A stretch of 64,000 nt of DNA from Hedera helix (GCA_947179155.2 OX359278.1:30570773-30634772), one strand, 5' to 3'. Numbered from the stretch's first letter, positions 46,561 through 60,670 are shown. Numbers and translations: made by a program. The notes: generated by a model not told the origin, from the letters alone.

Positions 46561-47527
46561 CCAAAATAATTATAATAAATTGTTAAACGATTATATGAAG
46601 GATGTTTGAAATTTATATTACTTAGAGAAATGTAATATTTGTCAGTTAAGTAATTACTTGGAATCAAGTAAGCGGTTAGGTATAGTCAAACAAGTAGTTG
46701 TACTATGTGATAATTCTGGGTAATTAGATGATAATAAATTTAATTGTATAAATAAGCAATTCTGTGTACGCTGTACTAATCAAAAGGCCAACGTATCAAT
46801 GTTAGGTCTTTCGAAAGAGAATTTATTACGCAAGATAGCAATAATTCAACAATCAAGTAAATTCCTCTTAACTCGAACTTGAGTTGCTATGTTTCAAGCA
46901 TGCTAGTGGTTTAATCTTAATAATTATTCCACCTCTTTAAATTATTAATTCGCACATAGTGCATATAGTATATGTTCATTAGGTTTGAAAGGTTGATCAC
47001 CTTCATTACCATAAGATTCAATTAAATTTGTTCATGGTCATTGTTGACATTTAACATTAATTAATTCAGTCATTCAACTATTGAAATTATGATTCGTATT
47101 CGTTCACAATTATTATATTGTTGGAAATTCGAAAGCTTATTCTTTCTTTCAATCATGATATATCTTTATTGTATTTAAACTTGCTAAGAAAAGTCGTTGT
47201 TCACCCTTGCTATATCATGATAACAAATTTCAGATTAATTCGAAAATTCGAGGAAAAACAGTGACAAAAGCAAAGGACAAGATTATAGTGTTATGCATGA
47301 TAACTAATTAGTTATTTGATGTAAGTTAACTGTATAAACTTTTTTGTGAATCTAAAGGTATATATGTAAATTAAGGTTAGAAACTTTGAAAAATATTGTA
47401 TAATACTCCAAAATAAATAATTTATGTTTATATATTTCGTATTAATTATAGAACATGTATAAAGATGATGTATCGTGACGTACCAAGTCTAAGGTTCAAG
47501 ATACCCGGATTTGGGGGTGTTACAAGT

Positions 47528-47545
47528 TGGTATCAAAGCTGATAG
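47528..47545 (+). other. Primer-binding site of I (tRNA-iMet)
   Basis: TGGTATCAAAGCTGATAG, three bases after the LTR; one change (CAAAGC for CAGAGC) from the initiator-Met complement. Confidence 0.88.
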
Positions 47546-49648
47546 GTTATAGTTCTTAGGTAGCAGTACCTTAGGCTGTAATCGTGGGAATATATTGAAG
47601 GCAGTGAAAGGATAAACTCGGATGGAGTTTAAGCAATAAAAGTTGAATATATGAAATTCATAAAGAAGAAAATAAGCGTATATTTGAGAAGATTCAAAGA
47701 AGGATCTTCAAGGATGTATTCAAAATGAATGGAAAAGAATTAGGGAACACTTAATTCAAGAATTTAAAAGCGAAGGATCAAAATGATCAAAGATAAGTGA
47801 GAATATTGTAGAATTAAACGATCCTAGAATAAATGAGAAATTGTAAAGTGAAATTCATTATAAAATAAGATCACGGTGATCATAGTAAAATCATGGAATG
47901 GCAGATGATCTGTTAAATGATTAAGAGGATGTGTATATAGCATGGTGCTATAAAAAAGGAAGGTACTATGAAATAGTAAGAAGTGAACTTGTAAAGCATG
48001 GTTTGTGATAAGGTATGAAATTGAGAAAATTCATAGCAAGCCAAGAGATGTTAGAGGTTTGTGGGTTTTTAATTGATGACTCGTGTTAGTGGCTGAGTTG
48101 TACAAATTCATTGTATGGGCGGGGAATTTGTGCTTAGTTTTAGAACCACTTAGCTTCTTATATTAATATAGTGGTTGAGTTGAACAGTTCTTTGTATGGT
48201 TAGAGAATTTGTTCTTGGTTTAACGACCGCTTAACTTCCTATATTGATTAGTGACCGAGTTGGTCAATTTCTTGTATGGACAGGAAATTGTGTTTAGTTT
48301 CACAACCATTTAGCTTCCTATAATGATAATCGATTAAAACCTGGTGTTGTGTTATTCGATGTATATATGGTGAGAAGATGATTCTTTTCTCATAATATAT
48401 CGGATAGATAGAGAATGTTGAGGTTAGGTGCATGTTCTAAAAACTCACGCGTCTGGTAAGTTCGTGACTCATAATCATATGGTGGAGCCCCTCAACGAAT
48501 GGACGACTTTGGTCCGACTAGGATAATTTTCTCAACCCATATGATTGTGGTAAGTTCCTGAACTCATAATATGTGGTAAGTTTGATGAACAGTGAGTGTG
48601 GATAGAGTTGAGTAGAAAGATTAAAGCTATAATAGATATAGTTATTAACCTGAAAAAAGATTATGAGTAAATTTGGTAATTATTTGAGGTTTTAGGATAT
48701 TTTAAATCTTCTAGCTATGCTAGACTTTGAAATTCTTAAAATCGTGCTAAATTCGCACTTATGTGCCTTTTGAAAGAAATGAATAATGATTTTCAATCGT
48801 TTTTGAAACGTTTAAGTGAGGGTCTATGCCATTTGTATCGGCTAGACATTGGTAATGTTAACTTGAAGTGATGAAATTCAAGATTTTTATTGCACATGTG
48901 TGCTCTTGAAGAGTTTAAAGTTCTGATTAATATCCGAACTATCATTGTCAGTTGATGCCAATTGTTTCGGCTAGACATTTGCATGTTTGACATTTAAAAG
49001 CTATCCAAACCTGTTGTTGGTACAGATTCTAAAGCTGAGAAAATAACCCATAATGGGGTACAACCTAAGTATCAGATAAATGATACAAAGATAGTCTAGA
49101 CATATAACCTAAGAGGGTCAATCAAGAGACTGATGCCTTAACAGACGTTCACGGTTACCTAAGAGGGTCAATCAAGAGATTGATGCCTCAACAGACATTC
49201 ACGGTCTAGGTGACCACTCAGCTTTTAAAATCAATTGTCACTTATGAAATTATGCATTGATTATATCGAACTCATATTATTAAATTATTTTGTAACCTAA
49301 TAGGGTCAATCGAATGATTGATTCATTGGCATTTGTTCATGGTCTTTATAACCCTTTAGTCAGATATGACATTATTTTAAAGGAATTCTTTTTACTTCCT
49401 AATTATTCAAGCTCTTTCACAATTATTGAACAATTGTTGAAGACTTCTGTGAAATATCTCAATATTCTGGTAATTGAATGGGTAGAAGTATAAATTTTAG
49501 AGAAAATTGGTCATAGAATTAGATGATCAATAAAGAATCCTCAGAGAATGGAAAATTTGATAGGTTAGATCGAGAACCTAATGGGCAGAATGAACAGAAA
49601 TAAGTATGCTTTAATTTCGAGGACAAAATTCTTATAAGGAGGGTTGAA
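47546..49648 (+). other. Noncoding internal region of I
   Basis: No ORF or domain. The first ~550 bases are A-rich leader. From 48110 it matches I' and, inverted, L. It ends with ATTTCGAGGACAAAATT...AAGGAGGGTTGAA, the chromovirus-type polypurine lead-in, directly before the right LTR. Confidence 0.8.
48114..48330 (+). repeat. ~80-bp tandem repeat, internal region I
   Basis: Same array as 42857-43075. Confidence 0.85.
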
Positions 49649-50348
49649 TCTAATATCCCGGATATTTCAGAAGATTTTTGAATATGATCTTAGATAATGA
49701 AATAAAGGTTGAAGTTAAAATCTAAATTTGAAAAAGTAAAAGGTGTAGAAAGTGAGTAAATATTTGACCATGATCTTTGTTTAAGGATTTAAATATGAGT
49801 GAATGTAGGTTTTTAAATTTTATAACCTAGAATTTGATTACTATGTATACTTGGTGTGACGACCCCAAAACCCGGGTTCCTTTAACCCCGGTCCTGGTCC
49901 GTCAAAAATACACTCAGTCCTGAGTTTAACTAGTAATAGTACAACCTTTATTATCTCATACATAAATTAAAACCATAAAATAATTGTTTTAACAGAGTTA
50001 TTTAGAACTTTATCAAAATCCTGTCTCAGTAATCGCAACCTTTAAAAATCCTGTTACAACCTTGAGATCATATGTATAATGATCTTAACATACCATCTTA
50101 TCATCCTTATATAATTAACGCGTAATAAATATAAACATACGATGTTTATTCAAATAATTCTACCACATTTCCCAAGGTCTACAACCTTAACTTAATACAT
50201 ACCTTAATAACCCAAAAGGTTCACATAATCATTTTCTAGGATAACATAATAGTTAACGCATATTAAGTTACTCTTGAACTTTTCTCTTGGCTTTGTCCTT
50301 CCTGATGCACTTGGACTTAATTGAAATGTTATCATGATATAGCAAGAG

Positions 50349-50367
50349 TGAGCAACTACTTTGCTCA
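50349..50367 (-). other. Conserved LTR hairpin, H
   Basis: Element strand TGAGCAA, AGTAG, TTGCTCA: a perfect 7-bp stem, the best formed of the set, with a TATCATGATA palindrome just beside it. Confidence 0.65.
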
Positions 50368-52139
50368 GCAAGTTTAAATACAATAAAGATATATCATGAT
50401 TGAAAGAAAGAATAAGCTTTCGAATTGTGAACAATATATAATGATTGTCAAAGAGTGTGAATTGAAGTGCAATACATGTATAACTGAATCAATAATACTG
50501 AGTGGACAACAATGACCATGAATAAATACTTTGGTAATGAAGGTGATCAGTCTTTCATACCTGATAAACATATAAGACTTGCACTAAGTGCGAATAACAA
50601 TAATCATATGTGTGGAATAATTTTTAATAATTAAACCACTAGCATTCTTGAAACATAATAACTCGAGTTTGAGTTAGAAAACTTGTCTTGTCCGTCGATT
50701 ACTGCTACACAATCTAATTTAATCTCTTATGAAAAACCTATCATTTATAAGATTGATCTTTCCATCAGCAAATCATATCTTAACTCATAATACAACTATT
50801 CTTACAATAAATTATCTATTATTTAGCCACATAATCAAACATTAGATAATTCATTAACTTATTAGTAATATTATCTTTCTTTGATACTATTTTAATCACT
50901 AATCATCATCTTATAATATTATTCAGTATTTAATAACATTTTAATCTCTTACTAATATTATTAATCGTTTAATAATATTTTAATTATTTATTAAACTTAT
51001 AAACAATTTAATTTAATTGTTTATTCAATACTATTTCTTTTATCTCTAACAAACATAAAATGATATACACATAACATTTTATTACAAATGACCCACATAC
51101 TCTTATAAAATCTGAACATATCATAAAAAAGACCATTTTTCAATAAAATCATATTTACATAATTTTTAATCTTCATTTAACTTAATATTCTCATTTATTC
51201 ATAACTCAAACATTTATACGAAAAATACCACAACCATTCAGAACTTTTTTATTTTATGTGAATCATCAGTATATGATATCCTCATGAACATATATTTTTT
51301 TCTGGAATTTTTTCAATTTCATTTACTATTTTTAAATAGGCCAAAATAGTCCGAAATGACTACATTTATCATAAATTATTCCTCTGTCAAAAATTTATGA
51401 AATTTTGACAGTAAACTCCTGTTATGAACATCTAGCTCCAGTAAAAAATTTATAATTTTCTGAGTTACACACAAAGAGTTATTCCCATTCACTTTTAAAA
51501 TAATAAGTTCTAGTAAATATTATAACTTTCATTCTATACATCAATAAATAACCATCTTTGGACAGAATCTCACAAATGATAACAAGAAGTTTAAGTTTAA
51601 ATTTTGTGATCATCGGAGTTGAAGAACTCAAGTTATGCCAATTTTCATATTTTTCGTATTGTCCGATAATTTTCTATAATTATTTCTATTTATAAAAAAC
51701 TATTATTTAATAGCTTTAAAATAGAAATAATAATACAACATACTTTTATATCCACCAAATACCATCAATATTTATCTTATATTATTATAAGACTTTTCAC
51801 CAAGTTTCATAATTTTCTAACATTCATAGAATTTTCTATGAATTTCCACTATTTTTAAAATAACTTTAAATAGCCTTAAAATACAATAAATATCAAAACT
51901 CTTCAAAAATTCACCAAAAGTTTCCAGAAATTCTAAAATATTATCACAACATTACTGAAAAATAATTTTCAGAACAAAATAATTTTTCTATAATTTATTT
52001 ATAATTTTTAAAGTGCTAAAACTTCCGAAAATCATAGTAATTAGCCCGTTTATCCGAAAATTATGAACCTTATGTCCATTTCACATGAAATTTAATTCTA
52101 TACAACTTTCTAGTACAAAATTTCTTCAAATTCTGCTTT

Positions 52140-52235
52140 TAACATAGAGAAACGGGCTCTGCCGGAAAAGTTCGCCGGCGGCGACTTTTCCGGTCATCTT
52201 CTCCGGCGATCTGAAAATTTTCCGGCGAGATTTCT
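52140..52235 (-). other. GC-rich patch in H
   Basis: Six or more CCGG/CCGGCG repeats (GCCGGAAAAGTTCGCCGGCG, TTTTCCGG, CTCCGGCGA, TTTTCCGGCGA) with strong inverted pairing potential. Confidence 0.55.
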
Positions 52236-55200
52236 TAACTTTTCTTGCCCAGATCTGATCTACTACATCTTAAGAGTCTAAATATGGTTTTAGTTTTGAA
52301 ATTAAACCACAAATCGATGTTAAACAAACAACTTATAAAAATTTTCCGGCGAAACCTTTTTTTTTTCTTTATTTCTCTTATACTCACAGCTTGCTCGGCC
52401 ATTCCTCAATCAATACCCAACCCAGTCATCGATCATTTACCCGACATGGATTTAACAAGAAGTTTAACCGATTAACAATCTATATTAACCAATACATGAT
52501 ACCCAGCCATGGAAATGCAGAGAAAATGCGAAGAGAAGGTTTTGGTTTACCTTCTTCGGATGCTGACTTGCTAACAGGGGATGACCATGGCTTAAATAAC
52601 TCCCTCCATGTTCTGCTTTCAACAGCCAGCCAATCTCCCCCCTCTGCTCATTTTCTCTCCCGTTCGGTAAAAGAAGTTTTCAGAGGAAATAAGGAATGGG
52701 AAGCTTCCAGGAGAAATGAAGATGAGGGCTTGAATATTTAACGCACTCTCCCTTCTCTTTCTCTTCTACCTATTGAAATTAATAACGCCTCAAGCCTACA
52801 GACCTATAATCACGCCCGCACTGCTCGAGAAGAAAAATCAGAGGAAAATATATATTTATATATACATACATACCCAGTATTAAATTTCTAGCTACATCCA
52901 TTTAATATAACATCCACGTGGCTATCAATTTAGACCCAATTTAATTAATTACATATCCAAATTTAAAGTCCACGGGTATTGATTTAATTTAAATAAATCA
53001 ATTTGACAAATTCAGATTATTAATTTTCTAGTGGAAATATAAAATATTAATACCCCACTATTAATAACTTTTCAAGTGAAAATAATTATAACATTATTAA
53101 TGTTTACGCATTCTCATTAATTAATAACCATATTAATTAATTTATAACTCCAATTTAACTCGTTATTTATCGAGTAAATTAAATCCTCACCTAACTCATT
53201 AACCTTATCAACCTTTGATATTACACCGCCTAGGTTGGTCCATTAATTTAATCCACCCATTAATTGAACCTTCCTTTAACACCTTTTTGTAAAACTAATC
53301 ACTATTTTAAAATAATTAATATTCACTTAATTAATTATTTCACACCACTCATTTAATTTATCAAATCGATATTTCATAAATAAATTATCTCTTTCTCTCC
53401 ATAAATTGTTTCATGCCATTCTATTTAAAATATTAAATATACTAATTTAATATCTTTAACCGTAAATTAAATATTATTTTAATTTACCCATTTTAATCAT
53501 CCAATATTTATTTAATAAATATTGTTCCCTTATTCCATATTTTCAATTCACATCCACTTAGTATAAAATTAAATACATTAACAATTAATCACAATTCAAA
53601 TTATGAATTTAATTTACACATTTGGTTCCAATTACACATTTTATGTATTGAACCATTCATAATATTTAATTCACCTCAATTTGATATAATATTAAATATT
53701 ATACCCTTATTTATGTTACATTTTTAATTAGTGTAACATAATTCTCAACATTAACTAAATAAAAGAAAATAACTTTCTTTACTCAACTAATTAAAGTTAA
53801 CATATTCATCCACTAATAAAGATTAATGAATTACTTCCCTCATTTCATATTTAATTTATTTTTGTTTGGCATAATATAATATATATATTCACTAATTCAC
53901 TATTTTATTTAAGTGAATTAATTACATATTTATGAAATTTAATTCATAAAGACTCCATTGTCATTCAAGGCTTACAAATTATATCAATTTATATTATAAT
54001 CTTAACTCAATACCAATTAATTAATATTGATTTAATTAATTTTTCTTGGCTTGACTCTCATATTTCATTTCCTTGGTTAATTCAAATCAATGAATTCAAT
54101 AATTTATTTAACTATAAATTCCCATTTTTTCAAAATATAGGTGTATGTATAATACACATAACCATATTTTCCATAACATAATACAATTTCATAACTAATT
54201 CCAATTTGTTAATCAATAGTTTTAATTAACTATTAACTTTCCTTTTAAAATAATTGTATATATTTCACATTTAAATATATACATATTTTATCCACCACAG
54301 ATATCACCTATTCCAAAATAAATATATTTTATTCATCTGACCCGTTTCGTCTTATAATAAGAATTTTATATGTATTAAATTCTTATAAAAATATATTCGA
54401 AATTTCGGGTTGTCACACTTGGAAGTATATTAATAATAAGGTAATTTAGTACCTTTAAAGTTCGATGAGTGTATTTGACTAAAGGGAATTATGTAAGAAG
54501 TTTTTAATGTGATGTATGAGGAAATTTATTAGGGAAATAAATTTCAATTGGAGAAAAAAATTAAGATTTCGTAAAAGTGTATATGTATAGATACGTATAT
54601 ACTTGGAGGTGCGGTAATTATATTTTCGTCGATCGTGATAAATGATTAATTGAATTAATCATCAAGAACACTATAAAGTTTAATATATTAATTAAAAACA
54701 CTTATGAAAGTTAAACCTAGAATAGTAATTTAAAATATCCCAAATTAGTAAATTGGGAAGAGATAAGCTAGGTATTGTGGTGGTAATTAAAATTAAACTC
54801 AACCTAGTGGCCAAATGATTGAAAATTTAATAATAGTCCAAAATGGATTAAGATTAAGGCAGGTCAAACTTATATATAAGGCAAGTCATATGAATATAGT
54901 GAACAAGCCTAAGCATGTAATAATTGTAAGACTTGTATGTGTGGCCAAGTTATTAAGGTGGCAGTCTAACATTAAGGATGAACCATGTATGGTTGTAATT
55001 TTATGGAATAGCGGTGTGAAGTGAATGAGGTAATGTATACTTGATATCATGAGTATACTTACATGTGTGAAGGCAAAGAAACAAATAGAAATGTCAAAAA
55101 ATGACAAAGTGGTTAACTAGTCAAAGTTTGACTAAAATAAAGAGAATAAAGTCAAGTTAAAATCCCAATTTGGAGTTCGAAATAGAATTTGGAGAAGCGG

Positions 55201-57182
55201 ACCGCACCGTTGAGTTCGGAAAGTCGAAATTAACAAAAAGAGATAGTAAACACAATTTGGTGTCAGGATTGACTTTTGGTCAAAGTCAGTTGTTTGACTT
55301 GTAAGGTGAAAACTCAAATGTTGGTCAATGTGTTGGTAGAATATTTTTTAAGTATTGGTAAGGGTAGAGAATTAACTAATGTAGGATTAATTAAATAACC
55401 CTAGTTGGTAGGCAAGAGATGACATTAAGCAAACATTGGTTAATTGTAAGTTAATGACCAATGTGATGATGAGAATTAACTATGGATGAGTTAATTGAGT
55501 AACCCTAGGTGGTAAATAAATTAAAACTTTGACTATGAATGGATTAGTTGCTAGCAAAATGTGTAGATACAATTTTGTATATGTAATATCCTTGATATTT
55601 CAAAAGATTTATAAATAAGATCTTCGATGACGAAATGAAGGTTGAAGTTAAAACCTAAATTGGAGAAGTAAAAGGTGTAGAAGGTGAGTAAACATTTGAC
55701 CATAATCTTTGTGTTAAGATTTAAATGTGAGTGAATGTAGGTTTTAAAATTTTTAAAACCTGAAATTTGATTTTGGTATACTTTGAGGTATATTAATAAT
55801 AAGGTAATATAATACCTTTAAAGTTCGATGAATTTAGTTGACTGAAAGAGATTATGCAAGAAGTTTTTAATATGAGGTATGTGGAAATTTATTAAGGAAA
55901 TAAATTTCAATTATTGAGATATTTTGAAGTTAACGTGAAGGTGTATATGTATAGATACATATATACTTGGGGGTGCACTAATTATATTTTAACTGAGCGT
56001 GGTAAATGATTAATGGAATTAATCATCAAGAATAATATGAAGCTTAATATATTAATTAAGCAAGCTCATGAAAGTTAAACCTTGAACGGTAGATTAAGAT
56101 AGCCCAAACTAGTAAATTGGGAAGAGACAAGTTGGGTATTGTGGTGGTAATTAAGTTTAAATTCAACCTAGTAGTCAAGTGTTGGAAATTAAATAGTAGT
56201 CCAAAATGGATTAAGGTTATGGCGAGTCAAATTAATATATATGACAAGCCATATGAATATAGGGAACAAACCTAAACATTTGATAATTATAAGACTTGTA
56301 TGTGTGGCCAAGTTATTAAAGTCACAGTCGAAGATTAAGAATGAATCCGGTGTGGTTGTAATTTCGTGGAATAGCGGTGTAAAGAGAATGGGGTAAATGT
56401 ATACCTAATAACACGAGTATACTTGCATGTGTGAAGACAAGTTAATATATCGAAATATCAAGAAATGACCAAAGTGGTCAAATAGTCAAAGTTTGACTAA
56501 AGAAAAGAGAAGAGAGCCAAGTTAAAACCCCAATATAGAGTTCGGAAGAGAATTTGGAGATGCATACTGCACCGTTGAATTCAGAACGTCGAATTTGACA
56601 AGGAGATATAGTAAACACAATTTGGAGTTGGTGGTTGACTTTTGGTCAAAGTCAACAGTTTGACTTATAAAGTTGTAAAGTCAAAGTTTGAGTTTAGAGA
56701 AGAATTTTGAGAAACGGAGTTCACCGTTGCGACGAGAACGTCGAATTTAGTAAGTATAGACTGTAAACACGATATGTGTTTCGGTTGACTTTTTGGTCAA
56801 GGTTGACCGTTTGACTTTTTCGAGTAGAAGGTCAAACTTGAAGTTTGAAAGTGAATTTGAAGAAATGGATATTACCATGACGTCAGGAACGTCCAAATTA
56901 GTATGAATTGACTGTAATATTGAAAAATGTGCTTTTCGGGTTAAACAGTCAATGAGCGAATCATATAATTAAAAGAAGGACCCAAAAGAGATAAATTTAA
57001 TCTCCAGAAATTCGTGGGCCAGCTATCTCAGATTTTTATGTGGTTGGATTTAATGTGAGTCAATCAACTTTTATCTTATCATATGCAATCTAACTCCAAC
57101 CAATCAATATTCACCTAATCTATTATCTCTATCTTGTTATAATATTAATTGATTAAACCCCCGTTTATTGAGAGTATTCAGC

Positions 57183-57200
57183 AAATATATATATAGAGAG
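57183..57200 (+). promoter_or_regulatory. TATA box of solo LTR J
   Basis: AAATATATATATAGAGAG followed by a GAGA-rich leader. Confidence 0.6.
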
Positions 57201-59382
57201 AGATAGAGAGAGTAGAGAACTCATGGGTAAGAAGAAAAAGAGAAGGAGAGAAAAAGAAAAGCTTGAATCAAGAAAGAAGAGAAAGCTAATGAAGGTATAT
57301 TTCTTAACACTTGATTAATCTTTGTTTTTTCTTGGATAAATATTAGCTTTTAATAAAATTAATGGTTATAGATCATGATTAACCTTGTGGGTAATGATCT
57401 AACCTTAGATGATTATGAATCTAGTAGATGATTCAATAAATTGAAGTAAAATAAATTGAATCACGAAATTCGTAGAAAATGAGTGTTGTGTTGCAGTTGG
57501 TTTGAGGATATTTATAAAATCGAGTTTTTTGAGTTCAAGAGTGGTTAATATATCAAATTAAAGCTACGGAAGTAAGCTACATGTAGAAATTTTTAGATCT
57601 TAGAAATTCTCTGTGGTTTGTTCGTAGTGACTATTTGAATCAGGCTGGGTCGGGCGAAAAACAGTCTGCCCAGAAAATTTTTAAGGCTGCAGCGAATTCT
57701 GTGCTTGCAAAAATCATATAAAATCATGTGTTTCGAATTTAAAGTTAGTGTAAACTACAAAGTTATAGATATGGACGTTATCTAGAAATAAACCAAAAGA
57801 TTTAACCATTTTATTGAGTATAGCATTTTTGAAACAATTAAAATTGTGTGATTATCCATGAAGTTTTATTTTCTGGACAGGTTGTGTAAATGCTTAGATC
57901 TGTGTTGTTTGGTACATTAGATAAAGTCAAGGACTCAATAAGATTTAAAGTAGACTTCATAATATTGAATTTTATATAAAGTTAATCAAAATTGGACTTG
58001 TAACGAAAAAGTTATGAGTAAAATAAAAACAGTGCTTGTAAAAAGTTGAATCTAGTTTGCACCCCGCTTGTTTTTGCTGTTTTCAGTCTAGTTATGTATA
58101 GAATTGGAAAGTGTGATCTAAATAAAAGTTGTATAGAATTAAATTTCTTGCAGAATGGACTTAAGATTTGTAATTTGTGGATAAATGTGCTAATTACTGT
58201 GAATTTTGGAAGATTTAGCGAAGTAAAACTAGATTTGTCCAGATGCTGTCCATTTCGATGTAGAATATGAAATTTTTCCTTCCACAAAGTTGTAGAAATT
58301 TTAATTTTGTGTGAAATGGACTTAAAATTCGTAATTTTCTGATAAATGAGCTAATTTCTATGAATTTCAAAAGTTTCAGCGCATTAACAATTAAAATTTA
58401 ATTACTAAAAATATTTTTGTGCTGAAATCATTTCTAGACAGAAATATTGTAATATAATTTCTAATTTTTCTAAAAACTTTGGTGAATTATTGTGGAGCAT
58501 GGGTATTTATTGTATTTTATGGCTATTTAAAGTTAATGTAAAAATAAGTGAAAATTCATGAAAAATTTTATGAATGTTGAAAAATTACAAAACTTGGTGA
58601 AAAATTTTATAATAATATAAGATAAATATTGATGGTGTTTGGGGGGGGATACAAAAGTATGTTGAGTAATTATTTATATTTTAAAAGCTATTAAATAATA
58701 GTTTATATATATAAAAATAATTACAGAAATTTGTCGGATAATCCAGAAATTTTGAAAATTGGTCGAAAAGTCTTGAATGATATTCTAGAGACTTTAAGAT
58801 GATGATTGGACTAGCGTGAAGTTGAGTTAATATTTAACTCTTTTAAATATTAATCCGTTAATATAAGAATTGAGATAGATTACCATAAAATAAGTACGAG
58901 CGAACGGACATGTCAGATTATGTTCGACATTTTATGTGACATATACGGTTATGTTATTAAACTAAACTAATGTGTTGGATTTATAATTGATTATATTTAA
59001 TTAATATATTAAATATAGGTTATACGATGACGGTTTTGGTCGAATTATACTAATCGGTGAACTACGGACCGAGGCAAGTTCTTCAGTACTTGTTGTTACT
59101 TGCTTATTTGTTGATGTATGATTAAATTGATCAAATGCATATGAAATTACGTGTTATGTGATTACTTGATAATTTGATCAATGTGTGCACTTGATGCAAT
59201 TATGTGAGTACCTCTGAAGATGTTTAATGTTTGATCTGAATAGCCGTTAAAGTGTAATGAATACGGTATATATAAGATGATTTGTAGAAATAGTTACACA
59301 GCACGTTAAGCATGACACACACATAGCATGTTAATTGTTATATGGTACATGAAGCATAGAATGTGTAAATTGTTGAACTTGT

Positions 59383-59398
59383 TGAGCCGTTGCGCTCA
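59383..59398 (+). other. Conserved LTR hairpin, J
   Basis: TGAGC, CGTTGC, GCTCA: a perfect 5-bp stem ~600 bases before the LTR end, followed by ATCCTTGC as in the other copies. Confidence 0.55.
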
Positions 59399-60659
59399 TC
59401 CTTGCCCAATATTAACATTTTGCAGGTGAAAATGAGAATCCTAGAGTATTGGGATTTAATAGAGTTATGTTATAACATCGACTAAGGTTATAATGTAATT
59501 ATTTTAGATTTCTGATATAATGATTCGTTGTGGTTGAAATTATTAAGGCTTATAGTAATTATTAATATGTCAACGATGTTATGAGTCCTGATTCTACTGT
59601 TAAAGGGTTACTTAAGCATTTTGATTGTACATTGTATAATTATGGTATTGATTGAATTATGCTAAAAAATTCTAAGCAGATAACAGCTGAAGTCCGAAGT
59701 AATGTTAAATTATAAATTTTGAACTATCATACGTTTATAATTGGGGTGATGAGTCAAACCAGATAATAACTGAGATTGACAGTAAAAGTAAAAAGTAAAG
59801 GTTGCGATCCAGGGACTAGGATCGAGATATAAATATTTTAAATGCCAAAATATTTTAATAGAATGATGGAAAAAAAATTATACCGAAAAATTTGGTTATT
59901 GATGATGTAAAGTCAATTAACAGATTAAATAAGGTGATTAAAAGTTTATTAACGAACCGAAATTAGGGATAAGTTTATGTAAATTACGGGGTCGGTACAG
60001 TATATATATAATTTATCAAGATAGAATTGGTAGATAATCATGGGTTGCATGTTGTAGAGAATTAACCACATTGTGGTTAATTGTTGGGAGATGTATAAAT
60101 ATGTAAATATATAAATAAGATGAGTTTTAACCAAGGTTGGGTATTTGAGTAACCAATGTTAAGTGTAATACTTTAACCATAGGTCTTATGGGAGTTAGAG
60201 AATTTACTACATGTGAGTTAAATGTTGATGATTGTTGCTTATTTTACACTTCATCATTTATGTTGCTTGTGGTCAAGTTGATAGATGATATTTTAAAGGT
60301 CAAATAATAGTCAAATATGAGGGGGGAAATGCAAGTATTGTGCAAGTATAGGTGAATATGCATACATATATTGGTGTATATATATGGATGATTATATAAT
60401 TAAATAAGACATAGAAATAAAGCCAAATTTGTGTAATAAAACAGTAAATCCCGAATTTTGGGCCCCAAATAGATGGGAAACTTGCTTGTTTGGTGATTTT
60501 GGGTACAAAGTGGCTTAACAACTCCCCACCAACCCTAATCATTCATATGGTCATTCAAAATGTCACTCAAATGGTCATTCAAGCTATAGTAAGCTTGATT
60601 AACCATTAATTTCATCAATGTTAGTTGATTAAGAGAGTTAATGGTGTGCTCCTAGAGTT

Positions 60660-60670
60660 CTATAAATAAA
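60660..60670 (+). promoter_or_regulatory. TATA box in the right LTR of I
   Basis: CTATAAATAAA followed by a leader with AGAGAGAGAAAG. Absent from the left LTR because of its deletion. Confidence 0.65.

Larger units (their letters stand above)
44390..47524 (+). repeat. Left LTR of I, with internal deletion
   Basis: 3,135 bp. Compared with the right LTR it lacks the sequence equivalent to 54845-60900 (about 1.5 kb after removing J), joined at 45020 with AATC microhomology. The missing part includes the TATA box at 60660. The hairpin position (47185-47203) is degraded. Confidence 0.88.
49855..54417 (-). mobile_element. Solo LTR H nested in the right LTR of I
   Basis: 4,563 bp, TSD CTTGG (49850-49854 and 54418-54422). 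On the element strand it starts TGTGACAACCCG and ends GGGGTCGTCACA. No PBS, polypurine tract or internal repeat. Its region 50340-50680 is homologous, inverted, to 46860-47240 of I, so it is the same broad LTR group in opposite orientation. It contains a GC-rich patch and the conserved hairpin. Confidence 0.9.
55582..59999 (+). mobile_element. Solo LTR J nested in the right LTR of I
   Basis: 4,418 bp, TSD GTATA (55577-55581 and 60000-60004). Starts TGTAATATCCTTGATATTTC, ends ACGGGGTCGGTACA. The first half is clearly homologous to the LTR of I, the rest is diverged, so it is a sister subfamily inserted into its relative. No PBS, polypurine tract or coding region. TATA-like AAATATATATATAGAGAG lies at 57183-57200. 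Confidence 0.9.

Noticed and set aside
52391..52741. 116-codon plus-strand frame, the longest in H
   Set aside because: Antisense to the LTR, no recognisable domain, no counterpart kept in related LTRs; most likely chance.
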